A stretch of DNA of 64,000 bases from Paenibacillus pedocola (GTDB lineage: Bacteria > Bacillota > Bacilli > Paenibacillales > Paenibacillaceae): assembly GCF_031599675.1 (NCBI RefSeq), contig NZ_CP134223.1:3286001-3350000 (forward strand), in the 5' to 3' direction. Of the stretch, positions 44,255 to 53,237 are shown one piece after another (the first letter of the stretch is position 1; the number at the start of each line of letters is the position of its first letter). A program made the translations under genes and the position numbers. Under the pieces are notes generated by a model that saw only the letters and a program-made list of their open reading frames with translations, was not told where the DNA came from and ran no database searches.

Positions 44255-45139
44255 ATGTTGGAGCTGTATCAATTGAAAACTTTTATAAAAATAGCTCAAA
44301 CAGGCAACCTAACCGAGGCGGCAGCCCAGTTAAATACAAGTCAGCCGGCAGTCAGTGCCCACCTCAAATCTTTGGAGAAGGAAGTAGGCTTCTCTCTCTT
44401 TCAGCGAACGTCCAAAGGGATGACAATCAGTGAAAAAGGCTCACAGCTGTTAGTAGAAGCGCAAAATATACTCTCTTCTATCGGTAACTTTCAACATAAG
44501 GCGAATGAGTTAAAGGCAAATTCAACCGAGCACATTCGAATCGGGTTGAATACTGAGGGGCAGATTCTTCGCGTAAAGAAATTGATTATGTACATTTCGG
44601 AAAACCTGCCGCAGGTGGAACTGCATTTTATGGATATAAAAAGTGAAGATTTCGTCCGGGATCTGACCAGTTCCAGGATTAACGCAGGTTTTTACTATGG
44701 AAATATCGCCCATCCCTCCATTCACTCCATCAAACTCCACTCCTACAGAATGATTGTGGTATATCCCAACAGCTGGGATGTGCCGGAAAATGGGTTGTCT
44801 CTTGAATATTTTGCGGATAAGCCGTGGATCTGGACAACACAAAACTGCCCCTTCTACAAACAGTCCATCGACTATTTCCTGGAGCAGAATATCATTCCAC
44901 AGAGGATTATGTATGTAGATGATGAATCGCTGATAGGGAATCTGGTTCAACAGGAAATCGGTTGTTCATTGCTGGCAGAGCCAATAGCCATGCGGTTTGC
45001 AGAAGACAATAGGCTGAAGATATGGAAGGGCATTGATCTCCATATTGATCTGCACTATGGATACACAAAGGATACCAATAGTGAACCGGTCCTGCTTGAG
45101 ATAAGCTCAATAGTGGATAGAATCTGGAAGGAGTCCTGA
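44255..45139 (+). CDS. LysR-family transcriptional regulator
   Basis: 294 residues. The winged helix at the N-terminus is clear (LYQLKTFIKIAQTGNLTEAAAQLNTSQPAVSAHLKSLEKEVGFSLFQRTSKG). The effector domain starts at about 90 (HIRIGLNTEG). It is divergent from the LysE-type exporter and probably activates it in response to an amino acid. ATG 44255 follows AGGGGG; the frame upstream to 44222 has no site. A terminator follows at 45199, so it is separate from the ABC transporter operon. Confidence 0.87.
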   Translation: MLELYQLKTFIKIAQTGNLTEAAAQLNTSQPAVSAHLKSLEKEVGFSLFQRTSKGMTISEKGSQLLVEAQNILSSIGNFQHKANELKANSTEHIRIGLNTEGQILRVKKLIMYISENLPQVELHFMDIKSEDFVRDLTSSRINAGFYYGNIAHPSIHSIKLHSYRMIVVYPNSWDVPENGLSLEYFADKPWIWTTQNCPFYKQSIDYFLEQNIIPQRIMYVDDESLIGNLVQQEIGCSLLAEPIAMRFAEDNRLKIWKGIDLHIDLHYGYTKDTNSEPVLLEISSIVDRIWKES

Positions 45140-45198
45140 TGAGCTTAGATATTTTTACGAATAATTGTAGTTTCCGGTGATATCTTAGGATAATGATC

Positions 45199-45236
45199 AA
45201 GGCTAGGCGGTGTCTTACAGCTGCTTAGCCTTTTTT
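45199..45236 (+). terminator. Terminator after the LysR gene
   Basis: AAGGCTA / TAGCCTT with inner pairing is followed by TTTTTTG. Confidence 0.8.
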
Positions 45237-45290
45237 GTTAATCTACTTTCTATTGACACAAAAGTGTCTTTCTTCTCTATCGACGTAACT

Positions 45291-45327
45291 AACACGATAT
45301 GTTATCATGATAAACTGATAACGTGTT
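45291..45327. promoter_or_regulatory. Operator-like inverted repeat before the ABC operon
   Basis: GTTATCA (45301-45307) / TGATAAC (45316-45322) and the outer AACAC/GTGTT form an interrupted dyad. It lies downstream of TTGACA (45254-45259), which is itself part of the small palindrome GACAC-AAAA-GTGTC. A regulator site is likely, but the protein is not evident. Confidence 0.45.
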
Positions 45328-45380
45328 ACCGAACTAAAGCGCGAGACATCATTTGTAATTTTACTAGGGGGAATAGAGAG

Positions 45381-46151
45381 ATGAAGAGACGGGGATTATG
45401 GGTACTATTGGCGGCAGCGGCAATTTCAGTGGTCGCAGGCTGCTCCAATTCAGGGGGTAATGACGGCAAGCTGGTGATCGGTATAGATGATAAGTTTGCT
45501 CCAATGGGCTTCCGGGATGACAACAATGAAATTGTCGGTTTCGATATCGATTATGCGAAAGCAGCTGCGGAGAAGATGGGTAAAGAGGTAACCTTCCAGC
45601 CGATTGACTGGTCAGCCAAGGAATCCGAACTGAACAGCGGACGTATTGATATGATTTGGAACGGATATACGATCACTGACGAGCGCAAGGAGAAGGTGCT
45701 ATTCACCAAACCGTATCTGGAGAACAGCCAGGTAGTAGTCGTGCTGGCGGATTCAGAGCTCGCGAAGCTGGATGATCTGGCAGGAAAAGAAATCGGACTG
45801 CAAAGTCTTTCGTCGGCTGCAGATGCGCTGGATGCCAGCCCGCTTAAAGCCAAGCTTGCCGGTGTATCCGAATTCCCGGACAATGTGCTTGCACTCACGG
45901 ACCTGAAATCCAAACGCCTGGATGGTGTGGTGATTGACGAAGTGGTGGCGAAGTATTACATGTCAAAAGAGCAGAATACTTACAAACTGCTGGATGTATC
46001 CCTTGCCCCTGAGCAATACGGCATCGGAATTAAAAAAGGTAATGAGGCATTGCTGACTGAGCTGCAGAAAGCACTTGATGAACTAAGCAGTGACGGAACA
46101 GCTGCTGAAATTTCCACAAAGTGGTTTGGCGAGAACAAAGTACTGAACTAG
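45381..46151 (+). CDS. Amino acid ABC transporter, substrate-binding lipoprotein
   Basis: 256 residues. The signal peptide RGLWVLLAAAAISVVAGC ends in a lipobox (VAGC), so the mature protein is anchored outside the membrane by a lipid. The two-lobed family 3 solute-binding fold is shown by LVIGIDDKFAPMGFRDDNNEIVGFDIDYAKA and RIDMIWNGYTITDERKEKVLFTKPY. It captures a polar amino acid; cystine or glutamine types look similar. ATG 45381 follows AGGGGGAA. The permease and ATPase genes follow at 29 and 15 bases. Confidence 0.9.
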   Translation: MKRRGLWVLLAAAAISVVAGCSNSGGNDGKLVIGIDDKFAPMGFRDDNNEIVGFDIDYAKAAAEKMGKEVTFQPIDWSAKESELNSGRIDMIWNGYTITDERKEKVLFTKPYLENSQVVVVLADSELAKLDDLAGKEIGLQSLSSAADALDASPLKAKLAGVSEFPDNVLALTDLKSKRLDGVVIDEVVAKYYMSKEQNTYKLLDVSLAPEQYGIGIKKGNEALLTELQKALDELSSDGTAAEISTKWFGENKVLN

Positions 46152-46180
46152 ATTGTTACCCTTAGGAGTCGGTTGAAGAA

Positions 46181-46840
46181 ATGAATATCGATTATATTAT
46201 CAAGATAGCCGGGCCGATGCTGGAGGGTGCGCGGACAACGGCCTTGCTATTCCTGATTGTCATTATTTTATCCATCCCGCTCGGAATGCTGGTCACGCTG
46301 CTGGCCAAAAGCCGGGTTAAGCCCCTGGCCTGGATGGCGCATACCTATGTTTACGTCATGCGCGGAACGCCGCTTTTGCTGCAGCTGCTATTCTTCTGTT
46401 TCGGCTTGCCGCAGATTCCGGTAATCGGACAGTATCTGGTTATGGACCGCTTCGCTGCAGCCTGTCTCGGCTTTATCCTTAATTATGGTGCTTATTTTGC
46501 TGAAATTTTCCGCGGCGGGCTGCTTTCGATTGATAAAGGGCAGCATGAAGCGGCTAAAGTGCTTGGACTCAGCAAATGGCAGACCCTTCGTAAGGTGATT
46601 CTCGCCCAGATGTTCCGGGTCGCGCTGCCTGCAGTAGCCAATGAATCCATTACACTGGTCAAAGACACTGCATTACTCTATGCTGTAGCCGTACCGGAGC
46701 TGCTGAATTATGCAAAGACTGCGGTGAACCGTGATTTTACGGTAACCCCGTTTGTCGTAGCCGGCGTAATTTATTTGCTGATGACCCTGGTGCTGACCTT
46801 GTTCTTCAAAGCACTGGAAAAACGTTTCAAATTTGAGTAG
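46181..46840 (+). CDS. Amino acid ABC transporter, permease
   Basis: 219 residues with about five membrane helices. The cytoplasmic coupling loop is EAAKVLGLSKWQTLRKVILAQMFRVALPAV, the EAA motif that docks on the ATPase. GTPLLLQLLFFCFGLP is typical of the His/Glu/Gln/Arg permease group. One permease gene is present, so it probably forms a homodimer. It is the middle gene of the binding protein-permease-ATPase operon. Confidence 0.92.
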   Translation: MNIDYIIKIAGPMLEGARTTALLFLIVIILSIPLGMLVTLLAKSRVKPLAWMAHTYVYVMRGTPLLLQLLFFCFGLPQIPVIGQYLVMDRFAAACLGFILNYGAYFAEIFRGGLLSIDKGQHEAAKVLGLSKWQTLRKVILAQMFRVALPAVANESITLVKDTALLYAVAVPELLNYAKTAVNRDFTVTPFVVAGVIYLLMTLVLTLFFKALEKRFKFE

Positions 46841-46855
46841 AAGGACTGTCCAACT

Positions 46856-47599
46856 ATGAGTAGTATGATTGATGTCAAACAATTACAGAAATCGTTCGGC
46901 AGCCTTGATGTGCTGAAGCAGATTACCTTTGAGGTGAACCCGGGAGAGGTCGTGGCGGTGATCGGGCCTTCCGGCTCTGGAAAGAGTACCATGCTGCGCA
47001 GTCTGGTGCATCTCGAGGAAGTAACCGGCGGCAGCATCTTCATTCACGGCAAACCGCTGGTAGAGAACGGTAAATATGCCGGGCATGCGGCGATCAGAGA
47101 TATTACCGCAAGCATGGGCATGGTGTTTCAGCATTTCAACCTGTTCCCTCATCTTACTGTGCGGGGCAATCTCGAGCTTGCTCCAAAAACGCTCAAACGG
47201 GAGAACCCGCAGGTTATTACAGCCAGAAGCAGCGAGCTGCTCTCCAAGGTAGGCCTTGCCGATAAGGCGGATGTATATCCGTCCATGCTGTCCGGCGGAC
47301 AGAAGCAGCGGGTAGCGATCGCCAGAGCGCTCATGCTGAATCCGGACATTCTGCTCTTTGACGAGCCGACCTCGGCACTGGATCCCGAGCTGACCGGCGA
47401 GGTACTCCGGGTAATCCGCCAGCTGGCAGAGGAGAACATGACGATGATCATTGTTACCCACGAGATGAACTTTGCCCGCGATGTGGCGGATCGTATATTC
47501 TTCATGGACAACGGAGAGATTGCCGAATCAGGCACGCCGGAGCAGATCTTTGGCAGTCCAAAGCTTGAGCGTACCCGGTTGTTTTTGAACCAGGATTAA
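46856..47599 (+). CDS. Amino acid ABC transporter, ATP-binding protein
   Basis: 247 residues. Walker [10 protein letters not shown], the Q-loop in [14 protein letters not shown], signature [15 protein letters not shown], Walker [12 protein letters not shown] and the switch His in VTHEM are all intact. It is a GlnQ-type ATPase that powers the adjacent permease. It ends the operon; a strong terminator follows 18 bases later. Confidence 0.94.
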   Translation: MSSMIDVKQLQKSFGSLDVLKQITFEVNPGEVVAVIGPSGSGKSTMLRSLVHLEEVTGGSIFIHGKPLVENGKYAGHAAIRDITASMGMVFQHFNLFPHLTVRGNLELAPKTLKRENPQVITARSSELLSKVGLADKADVYPSMLSGGQKQRVAIARALMLNPDILLFDEPTSALDPELTGEVLRVIRQLAEENMTMIIVTHEMNFARDVADRIFFMDNGEIAESGTPEQIFGSPKLERTRLFLNQD

Positions 47600-47617
47600 T
47601 GAAATAGGGCTATTCGT

Positions 47618-47649
47618 AAGGTGCATAGCGCTTGCTATGTGCCTTTTTT
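47618..47649 (+). terminator. Terminator of the ABC operon
   Basis: A 12-bp stem, AAGGTGCATAGC / GCTATGTGCCTT, with loop GCTT is followed by TTTT. Confidence 0.85.
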
Positions 47650-47788
47650 ACATTAATAAACATGAATGGGCATGCATGGTTTTGACAGTGGAGACAAGGA
47701 ATGAGAAAATAACATTTCGAAGTAATAAGCGTATTGAACGAACAATGATGATGTTTCAGAGCAGATTTCGTACATTTGGAGGTATACA

Positions 47789-48097
47789 ATGAATCAGCGT
47801 TTTCGGATCACACGATCTATGCAGGACAACCTTCCGGAGCAAGCGATCACTTTGGAAGAATGTAAGCAGTACTTTGCTTCCCAGTCTGACTTTACGTATT
47901 CACAGGTTTTTACCATTAAAGGACCAGAGAGCATCATGACCATCGAAGGTGATTTTTTCATGTGGAGGCTTGGGGACGGCGAAATCCCTTTCCGGCTTTA
48001 TGAGGGAGATCTATATGTAGCTCTTTCTGCCGAAGCCATCGTTCCCAAAATGCTTGAAATTGCAACGGATCTGCGTGCAGATGTAGTTGAAGGATAG
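47789..48097 (+). CDS. Small hypothetical protein upstream of yojF
   Basis: 102 residues, mildly acidic, without membrane segments or Cys. I recognise no family. It is predicted alpha/beta with a C-terminal helix (AEAIVPKMLEIATDLRADVVEG). GGAGG stands eight bases before the ATG. It is 25 bases upstream of yojF on the same strand, so it is probably co-transcribed with yojF and bshB2. A link to bacillithiol metabolism is only guilt by association. Confidence 0.65.
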   Translation: MNQRFRITRSMQDNLPEQAITLEECKQYFASQSDFTYSQVFTIKGPESIMTIEGDFFMWRLGDGEIPFRLYEGDLYVALSAEAIVPKMLEIATDLRADVVEG

Positions 48098-48122
48098 AAT
48101 ACCAGACAACAAGGAGGCTACT

Positions 48123-48470
48123 ATGCAGCTGATAAACCCGCAAGACATCCAGATCCGGATCGACCAGCTTACCGGTCAGGACCTGTTCATTCATCTTGAA
48201 CTCACGACAGGTGCCTATGCCAATCATTTGGACAGTACAAGACATCCGGCGTCAGCATTCATCAGTAATGCAGGCATCCGTTATACCAATGGTTCGATCT
48301 CTGGCACAGGTCCATACCGGGTCGGCTTAAAGACGGAGCAGGGCTGGGTATATGCTGAAGGCCTTACCCATGTAGATGAGACTGAAACAGAACGGCTTAT
48401 CATGGCCGGGCATGACAGCCAGGGTAAGCTGGTCGTCGCCCTGCAGCTGAGCCGGGACAAGTTCGAATGA
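48123..48470 (+). CDS. yojF: YojF-family protein (DUF1806)
   Basis: 115 residues. The pattern PQDIQIRIDQLTGQDLFIHLELTTGAYANH and the segment GIRYTNGSISGTGPYRVGLKTEQGWVYAEGLTH are those of YojF. In Bacillus this small protein is encoded directly before the bacillithiol deacetylase BshB2, as here; its own role is not established. AAGGAGG precedes ATG 48123. Its TGA overlaps an in-frame ATG of the next gene (ATGA at 48467). Confidence 0.88.
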   Translation: MQLINPQDIQIRIDQLTGQDLFIHLELTTGAYANHLDSTRHPASAFISNAGIRYTNGSISGTGPYRVGLKTEQGWVYAEGLTHVDETETERLIMAGHDSQGKLVVALQLSRDKFE

Positions 48471-48490
48471 GAGCGGAGGTGCATGCAGCT

Positions 48491-49174
48491 ATGAATACTA
48501 AACAAGCGGGACATCAGCGCATCTTAGTGGTGTTGCCCCATCCCGATGATGAATCATTCGTTGCCTCAGGAACGCTGGCCAAGTACATAGAAGGTGGAGC
48601 GATAGTCACTTTTGCCTGTCTGACACTTGGAGAGATGGGCCGTAACATGGGCATTCCTCCCTTCGCGAACCGGGTCACCTTGCCCGCAATCCGCAAACTG
48701 GAACTGGAAGCATCCTGTAATGCAATTGGGATTCAGGATTTAAGAATGCTCGGCTTCCATGATAAAATGATCGAGTTTGAAGACAAGGAACTGCTGGATT
48801 CACAGATTATGACGCTGGTAAAGGAGCTGAACCCTTCGCTGGTCATCACTTTTTACCCGGGATACAGTGTGCATCCGGATCATGATGCGACGGGTGCCGC
48901 AGTTATACGCACGATTGGCAGGCTTCCTTCAGCTGACCGGCCGCTAGTGTACTGCAGCGCATTCGCCAGCAATCACGAGCAGATGATTGGGAAAGCGGAT
49001 GTAACCGTTGACGTTACCGCATTTCTTAACAGAAAGATGGCGTCGATTCAGGCGCACCGTTCGCAATTCCAAGCAGCGGAGCTCGTCGGCAACCGGGAGC
49101 TGTCTGATGAAGAAATCCGTACACGGTTTGGTACAGAACAGTTCTGGACCTACCGGTTCGATGAATCTCTGTAA
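48491..49174 (+). CDS. bshB2: Bacillithiol biosynthesis deacetylase BshB2
   Basis: 227 residues of the LmbE/PIG-L deacetylase family. VLPHPDDESF near the N-terminus and HPDHDATG further on hold the zinc ligands and the catalytic Asp. BshB enzymes remove acetate from GlcNAc-malate to give GlcN-malate, the second step of bacillithiol synthesis; BshB2 can also act on bacillithiol-S-conjugates. The yojF gene just upstream supports the BshB2 assignment. ATG 48491 has GGAGGT ten bases before; ATG 48467, overlapping the yojF stop, is an in-frame alternative. Confidence 0.9.
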   Translation: MNTKQAGHQRILVVLPHPDDESFVASGTLAKYIEGGAIVTFACLTLGEMGRNMGIPPFANRVTLPAIRKLELEASCNAIGIQDLRMLGFHDKMIEFEDKELLDSQIMTLVKELNPSLVITFYPGYSVHPDHDATGAAVIRTIGRLPSADRPLVYCSAFASNHEQMIGKADVTVDVTAFLNRKMASIQAHRSQFQAAELVGNRELSDEEIRTRFGTEQFWTYRFDESL

Positions 49175-49188
49175 TAGATTAGATAACA

Positions 49189-49224
49189 AAACAAGGGAGG
49201 AGTTTAGATCTCCCTTGTTTTTGT
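49189..49224. terminator. Bidirectional terminator
   Basis: AAACAAGGGAG / CTCCCTTGTTT with a 10-base loop lies between the convergent bshB2 and permease genes and is followed by TTGTT. Confidence 0.85.
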
Positions 49225-49232
49225 TATGTTCC

Positions 49233-50582
49233 TTAACGAAAATACGATTTCTTCGGCATAATAGGTGTAGCGGAAGGCTTGGTCTCGTACCTTCCCCAAT
49301 GGATCAGGTTCTCCATCACAATAGCCAGGATGACACCAACGACAAGCCCGTTTGAAACGAGCGGCGTCAATAAGGGAGGGAAGTCTGCAAAAGCAGTAAC
49401 AGGAACGTTCATGATACCTATACCTGTCAATACCGGAAGGGCGACGCGGTAGATCGTTTTGGAGTTTAATGAGGTACTATTGAAGGTATTCAGAGCCGTT
49501 CCAAACATTTGCAGGTAGGCTACAAACAACACTGCGCTGCCAACCGACATTGGAAGCAGGGCCAGCCAGCTGCTTAGCACCGGAATGATACCGACAAGAA
49601 TAAGGAGGGCAGCCCCCGTTACAAGTGCGGCACGTCGCAGCACCTTCGTGTTCTCCAAGAAACCGATGGAGGACGCGAACGTTCCGAATGGAATCAGTCC
49701 GAAGCAGGCACCCATGATTGAGAACAAGTTCGTGAACAGCAGCGAACGGATGTATTGTTGATCTCCGGCTTTTTTCTGATACAGTTTATCCGCAGCAATT
49801 AGACTCGTTAACGTATTGGTCATGTTCACCAGGCCGGCAACGAGGCCAACCATTAGAATGCCCGGTTCGAAAGCAGGCTTCCCCCATGGCAGCCATTGCC
49901 AAATTACTGTTGTCTCCGCAGATTCGCTTCCAGTAATCCCGCTACGGTTAATAAATATCTCGTAAGCGATCCAGCCAATGACGATTCCTATGAGCAGTGA
50001 GAATTGCCCCAGCTTCCCCTTCCCCTTTATATGAATGAAGGATACAACTGCGATGATAAACAGGGAGAGTCCGGCAAGCTGCAAGTTCCATTTTCCATCG
50101 ACACTGTACCCAATCATCCCTTTAAAAAAGGTGTTAGCCAGCTGGAAAGTAAGCAGAAGCAGATAAATACCCATCACAACCGGGGTGAAAATGCGCTGCA
50201 GGAGCTTTAAGAAACCAAACAAAGCTAACACAGCGGTGATGATGCCTGAAAGCAGAAATCCTCCGGTCAAGCTGGCGGCAACCGCAGCAGTATCCATACC
50301 CATCGCCGGTGCAGAGGCACAGATGCCGAGCACAAGTCCCCACCAGATGCCGGCCGGACCATCCATTAACGCATAGCGGTGCCCCCACAATGCCTGAACG
50401 ATACACAGCAGGCCAGTCAAAATAAATGAGCGCTGCATTGATGCGGTAATATCCGCTGTCGTCATTCCCAGGGCATGCCCCACCGACAACGGTACCAGCA
50501 CTGTGTTGGTGAACAAAAAGAAAAGCCACTGCACACCAGCGAGCATTAGGCTTATCCTATCTTTAGATTTATTCCATTGCAT
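49233..50582 (-). CDS. NCS2-family nucleobase permease
   Basis: 449 residues with about 12-14 membrane helices. It has the overall pattern of the xanthine/uracil permease family: GVQWLFFLFTNTVLVPLSVG at the start, an Asn/Thr-rich central segment (GLVNMTNTLTSLIAADKLYQ) and NTKVLRRAALVTGAALLILVGIIP. It is one of the divergent purine/pyrimidine permeases rather than a close PbuX or UraA match, so the substrate is uncertain. It is divergent from a LysR gene, with a clear dyad between them. There is no purine riboswitch in its leader. Confidence 0.83.
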   Translation of the reverse strand: MQWNKSKDRISLMLAGVQWLFFLFTNTVLVPLSVGHALGMTTADITASMQRSFILTGLLCIVQALWGHRYALMDGPAGIWWGLVLGICASAPAMGMDTAAVAASLTGGFLLSGIITAVLALFGFLKLLQRIFTPVVMGIYLLLLTFQLANTFFKGMIGYSVDGKWNLQLAGLSLFIIAVVSFIHIKGKGKLGQFSLLIGIVIGWIAYEIFINRSGITGSESAETTVIWQWLPWGKPAFEPGILMVGLVAGLVNMTNTLTSLIAADKLYQKKAGDQQYIRSLLFTNLFSIMGACFGLIPFGTFASSIGFLENTKVLRRAALVTGAALLILVGIIPVLSSWLALLPMSVGSAVLFVAYLQMFGTALNTFNSTSLNSKTIYRVALPVLTGIGIMNVPVTAFADFPPLLTPLVSNGLVVGVILAIVMENLIHWGRYETKPSATPIMPKKSYFR

Positions 50583-50725
50583 AACGTCTTTCCCAGCTTT
50601 CTATAATCGTGTTGATATCGTTGGCGAAGGAGCAAACAGCTCACATTATCCCGCCATGAATGTGTAACGTATTTATGGTATCATGGGAAAAACTATATGA
50701 ATAATATTTAATTTGTTGTAAAAGT

Positions 50726-50740
50726 ATATGAAAATCATAT
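50726..50740. promoter_or_regulatory. LysR-type operator candidate
   Basis: ATATGA-AAA-TCATAT is a perfect 15-bp dyad of the T-N11-A type, in the 209-base region between the NCS2 permease and its divergent LysR gene. Confidence 0.6.
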
Positions 50741-50791
50741 AGCATAGTCGTGGCACTGCATACTTAATGAATAGGATGAGGAGTCAAATCT

Positions 50792-51694
50792 ATGGATGTG
50801 AAACAGTTACGCTATTTCATCGCACTTGCGGAGGAAAGGCAGGTCACGTCAGCAGCGCATAAACTGCACATGTCGCAGCCGCCGCTTAGCCAGCAGCTTA
50901 AGCTGCTGGAGAACGAGCTCGGCGTCCAATTATTCCACCGGAACGGTCGTCAGCTCGAGCTAACTGCCTCCGGCAAAACATTATATGAACATGCGCTGAC
51001 GATCACACGACTAATGGACGAAGCAAAAGCGGAGACCCGGGAATCCGGACTGGGTATAAGAGGGAAACTCTCGATCGGAGTCAACACGTTGTCCGATGCC
51101 CGTCTTCCCGGAGCACTCAGCATGTTTCGCGGGTTATATCCGAAGGTTACTTTTAAAATCCAGCAGAATGAAACGAATACGCTTCTTAAGCTGATCCGGG
51201 AGAAGACACTCGATATGGCCATCATCCGGCTGCCTATCGATCTGGAGGACTTTGATTGTGTGATGCTGGGGGAGGAGCCGCTATATTTCGTAGTAGGGGA
51301 AGCTGGCCCGGGTGCTCTTGCAGAAGCTTCTGCTCCCGTCTCTTATGAGACCATTGCAGGTTACCCGCTTTTGCTTCCAAGCACCGAAGGTTTAGGCCTA
51401 TACAACCTGCTCTTGGAGCATTTCCGATCCAGAGGGCTGTCGCCAGCAATTATTGGTGAATGCTCCGATATCGGAATACTGATGGAGCTTGTCTCATCCG
51501 GATTCGGCGCCACTATTTTGCCTGAGACGTCACTTGACAGACACGCAGACAGGCACATCCGCTCCTATCGCATTGACGATCCGCAAGCCGTATCAAGCTC
51601 GGCTGTGATCTGGCTGAAGCGGCATTATTTGAGCAAGGCGGCAGTCCTGCTGATCGAAACAATCTCAAAGTGGCAGGGGAGAGAAACGGATTGA
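50792..51694 (+). CDS. LysR-family transcriptional regulator
   Basis: 300 residues. Helix-turn-helix MDVKQLRYFIALAEERQVTSAAHKLHMSQPPLSQQLKLLENELGVQLFHRNGRQ, then an effector domain from about 90 (KLSIGVNTLSDARLP). The PPLSQQ recognition helix and the overall pattern are those of CynR/CatM-like members. Its likely target is the divergent permease. GAGGAG precedes the ATG by eight bases. Confidence 0.88.
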   Translation: MDVKQLRYFIALAEERQVTSAAHKLHMSQPPLSQQLKLLENELGVQLFHRNGRQLELTASGKTLYEHALTITRLMDEAKAETRESGLGIRGKLSIGVNTLSDARLPGALSMFRGLYPKVTFKIQQNETNTLLKLIREKTLDMAIIRLPIDLEDFDCVMLGEEPLYFVVGEAGPGALAEASAPVSYETIAGYPLLLPSTEGLGLYNLLLEHFRSRGLSPAIIGECSDIGILMELVSSGFGATILPETSLDRHADRHIRSYRIDDPQAVSSSAVIWLKRHYLSKAAVLLIETISKWQGRETD

Positions 51695-51755
51695 GCGGTT
51701 GGATTAACCTTTTGATAATCCTCGGTGTTGATTATAGAACGTGCTTATATAGCGG

Positions 51756-53123
51756 TTAATTGAGGCGCCGCCAGCTCATGATTACCAACGTCAATGCGAT
51801 TACCGTGAGAATCATCCCAAGGGCCTGCAAGCCTCCGCTGCTGAACTTATCTCCCATTACGATGCTTATCAATAAGGATGAGAGTATCGTCCCCAGGTAC
51901 CTAGATGTATTAAAGACTCCGGAGGCTACACCAATAATCTCTTTAGGAGAGCTTTTGAACAAGGCAGCCTGTAAGCCAACACTGTTCAGGCCGTTGCTGA
52001 TGCCGAATGCCGCCAGTGCAATACATACACTGATAACCGGTGAATTTGCGTCCAATGTCACGAGCCACACGGATCCGAAGGTCATCAGTACTGCGGATAC
52101 CCGTAAGGCTGGTACTGGACCAGATTTATCAATCCATCGTCCTGCAATTGGAGCGGCAACAAGGGAGCATAAGCCTAAGCTCAGCATGAGCATTCCCGTA
52201 TGGAACTCACTGACACCCCGCACCATTTGCAAATATGATGGCAGACCAAAAAAGAGGGCATAAAACAGCACATTAACAAGCAAGTACTCCACATTGACCC
52301 GCATCATCTCAGGATATTTGGCGAAGGTATGCAAAGGAATGAAGGGTGACGCCGCTTTTAGCTCATGTCTTACGAAAGCCGTCAGCAATGCGAGGCCAAT
52401 CCCCCCTAGAATAACCTGCTGAAGTGCAATTTCTCCGGATGATTTAGCTGATAATACTCCAATGAGCAAGGAGACCAGGCCAACTGAAAAAAGCAGAATC
52501 CCCGGCAGATCAATCCATACAAACCACTTATGAACGGACATATCCTTAGCGGTGGTTACTGGCAGGTTGTCCCTTGGTATCGTTCTCCAGGCAAGCACGA
52601 AACTAGCCACCACAAACGGAATATTTACGAAAAAGATAGCCTTCCAATCCCACCAATGAATTAATGTCCCGCCAATAAAGGGACCGATTGCTGCTGCTCC
52701 TGACAGAAAAATCGACATCACGGACAGCGCGGTGGCCTGTTTCTCCGTGATATGAATCCTAATGATAGCCATTCCAACGGCAACCATCATACTTGTTCCG
52801 ACGGATTGTACAATACGGAATACAATGAGCCAGCCAAAGCTTGGTGATAACGGAGCCAGTAATGAGGCAGCGAACGCTACAACAAGACCGGCAAGAAAGA
52901 TTGTTCTGCGCCCGAAAATATCACTGGCCTTTCCCATCACCGGTTGTGCAACAGCACTAGCTATGTAGAATGAAAAAATAACCCAGGACACGTCAGTATA
53001 GTTAAGCTCGTATACGTCCTGAAGTCTGGCAATTGCAACGGAAATCATTGAAGAATTTAACGGATTTAAGAGTACTCCTAATCCCACGGAAATCAATAAC
53101 CACCTGCTGCGGGCATTCATCAT
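51756..53123 (-). CDS. MFS multidrug exporter, EmrB/QacA type
   Basis: 455 residues with about 14 membrane helices. Helix 1 has NPLNSSMISVAIARLQ, where the family's conserved Asp (LDxTIVNVALP) is Asn/Ser. Motif A is GKASDIFGRRTIFLAGLVV, and motif C-like GAAAIGPFIGGTLI is in helix 5. It exports small toxic compounds by proton antiport. Its promoter region is shared with the divergent LysR gene at 53238. GGGAGGG precedes the ATG. Confidence 0.87.
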   Translation of the reverse strand: MMNARSRWLLISVGLGVLLNPLNSSMISVAIARLQDVYELNYTDVSWVIFSFYIASAVAQPVMGKASDIFGRRTIFLAGLVVAFAASLLAPLSPSFGWLIVFRIVQSVGTSMMVAVGMAIIRIHITEKQATALSVMSIFLSGAAAIGPFIGGTLIHWWDWKAIFFVNIPFVVASFVLAWRTIPRDNLPVTTAKDMSVHKWFVWIDLPGILLFSVGLVSLLIGVLSAKSSGEIALQQVILGGIGLALLTAFVRHELKAASPFIPLHTFAKYPEMMRVNVEYLLVNVLFYALFFGLPSYLQMVRGVSEFHTGMLMLSLGLCSLVAAPIAGRWIDKSGPVPALRVSAVLMTFGSVWLVTLDANSPVISVCIALAAFGISNGLNSVGLQAALFKSSPKEIIGVASGVFNTSRYLGTILSSLLISIVMGDKFSSGGLQALGMILTVIALTLVIMSWRRLN

Positions 53124-53237
53124 TGTTGCCCTCCCTCTATTGTGTGTTAAAGTTAGCGTACTTGAATTCCTTTATTTATTCCAACGCATTTCATGGTATG
53201 ATTTCATAGACTCAAAGGAATGAATGGAGGATACGCG

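Noticed and set aside
49233..50791. A purine riboswitch before the NCS2 permease, matching the one near 9 kb
   Set aside because: I searched the 209-base leader for the L2/L3 and J2/3 sequences and found none; a LysR-type dyad is present instead.
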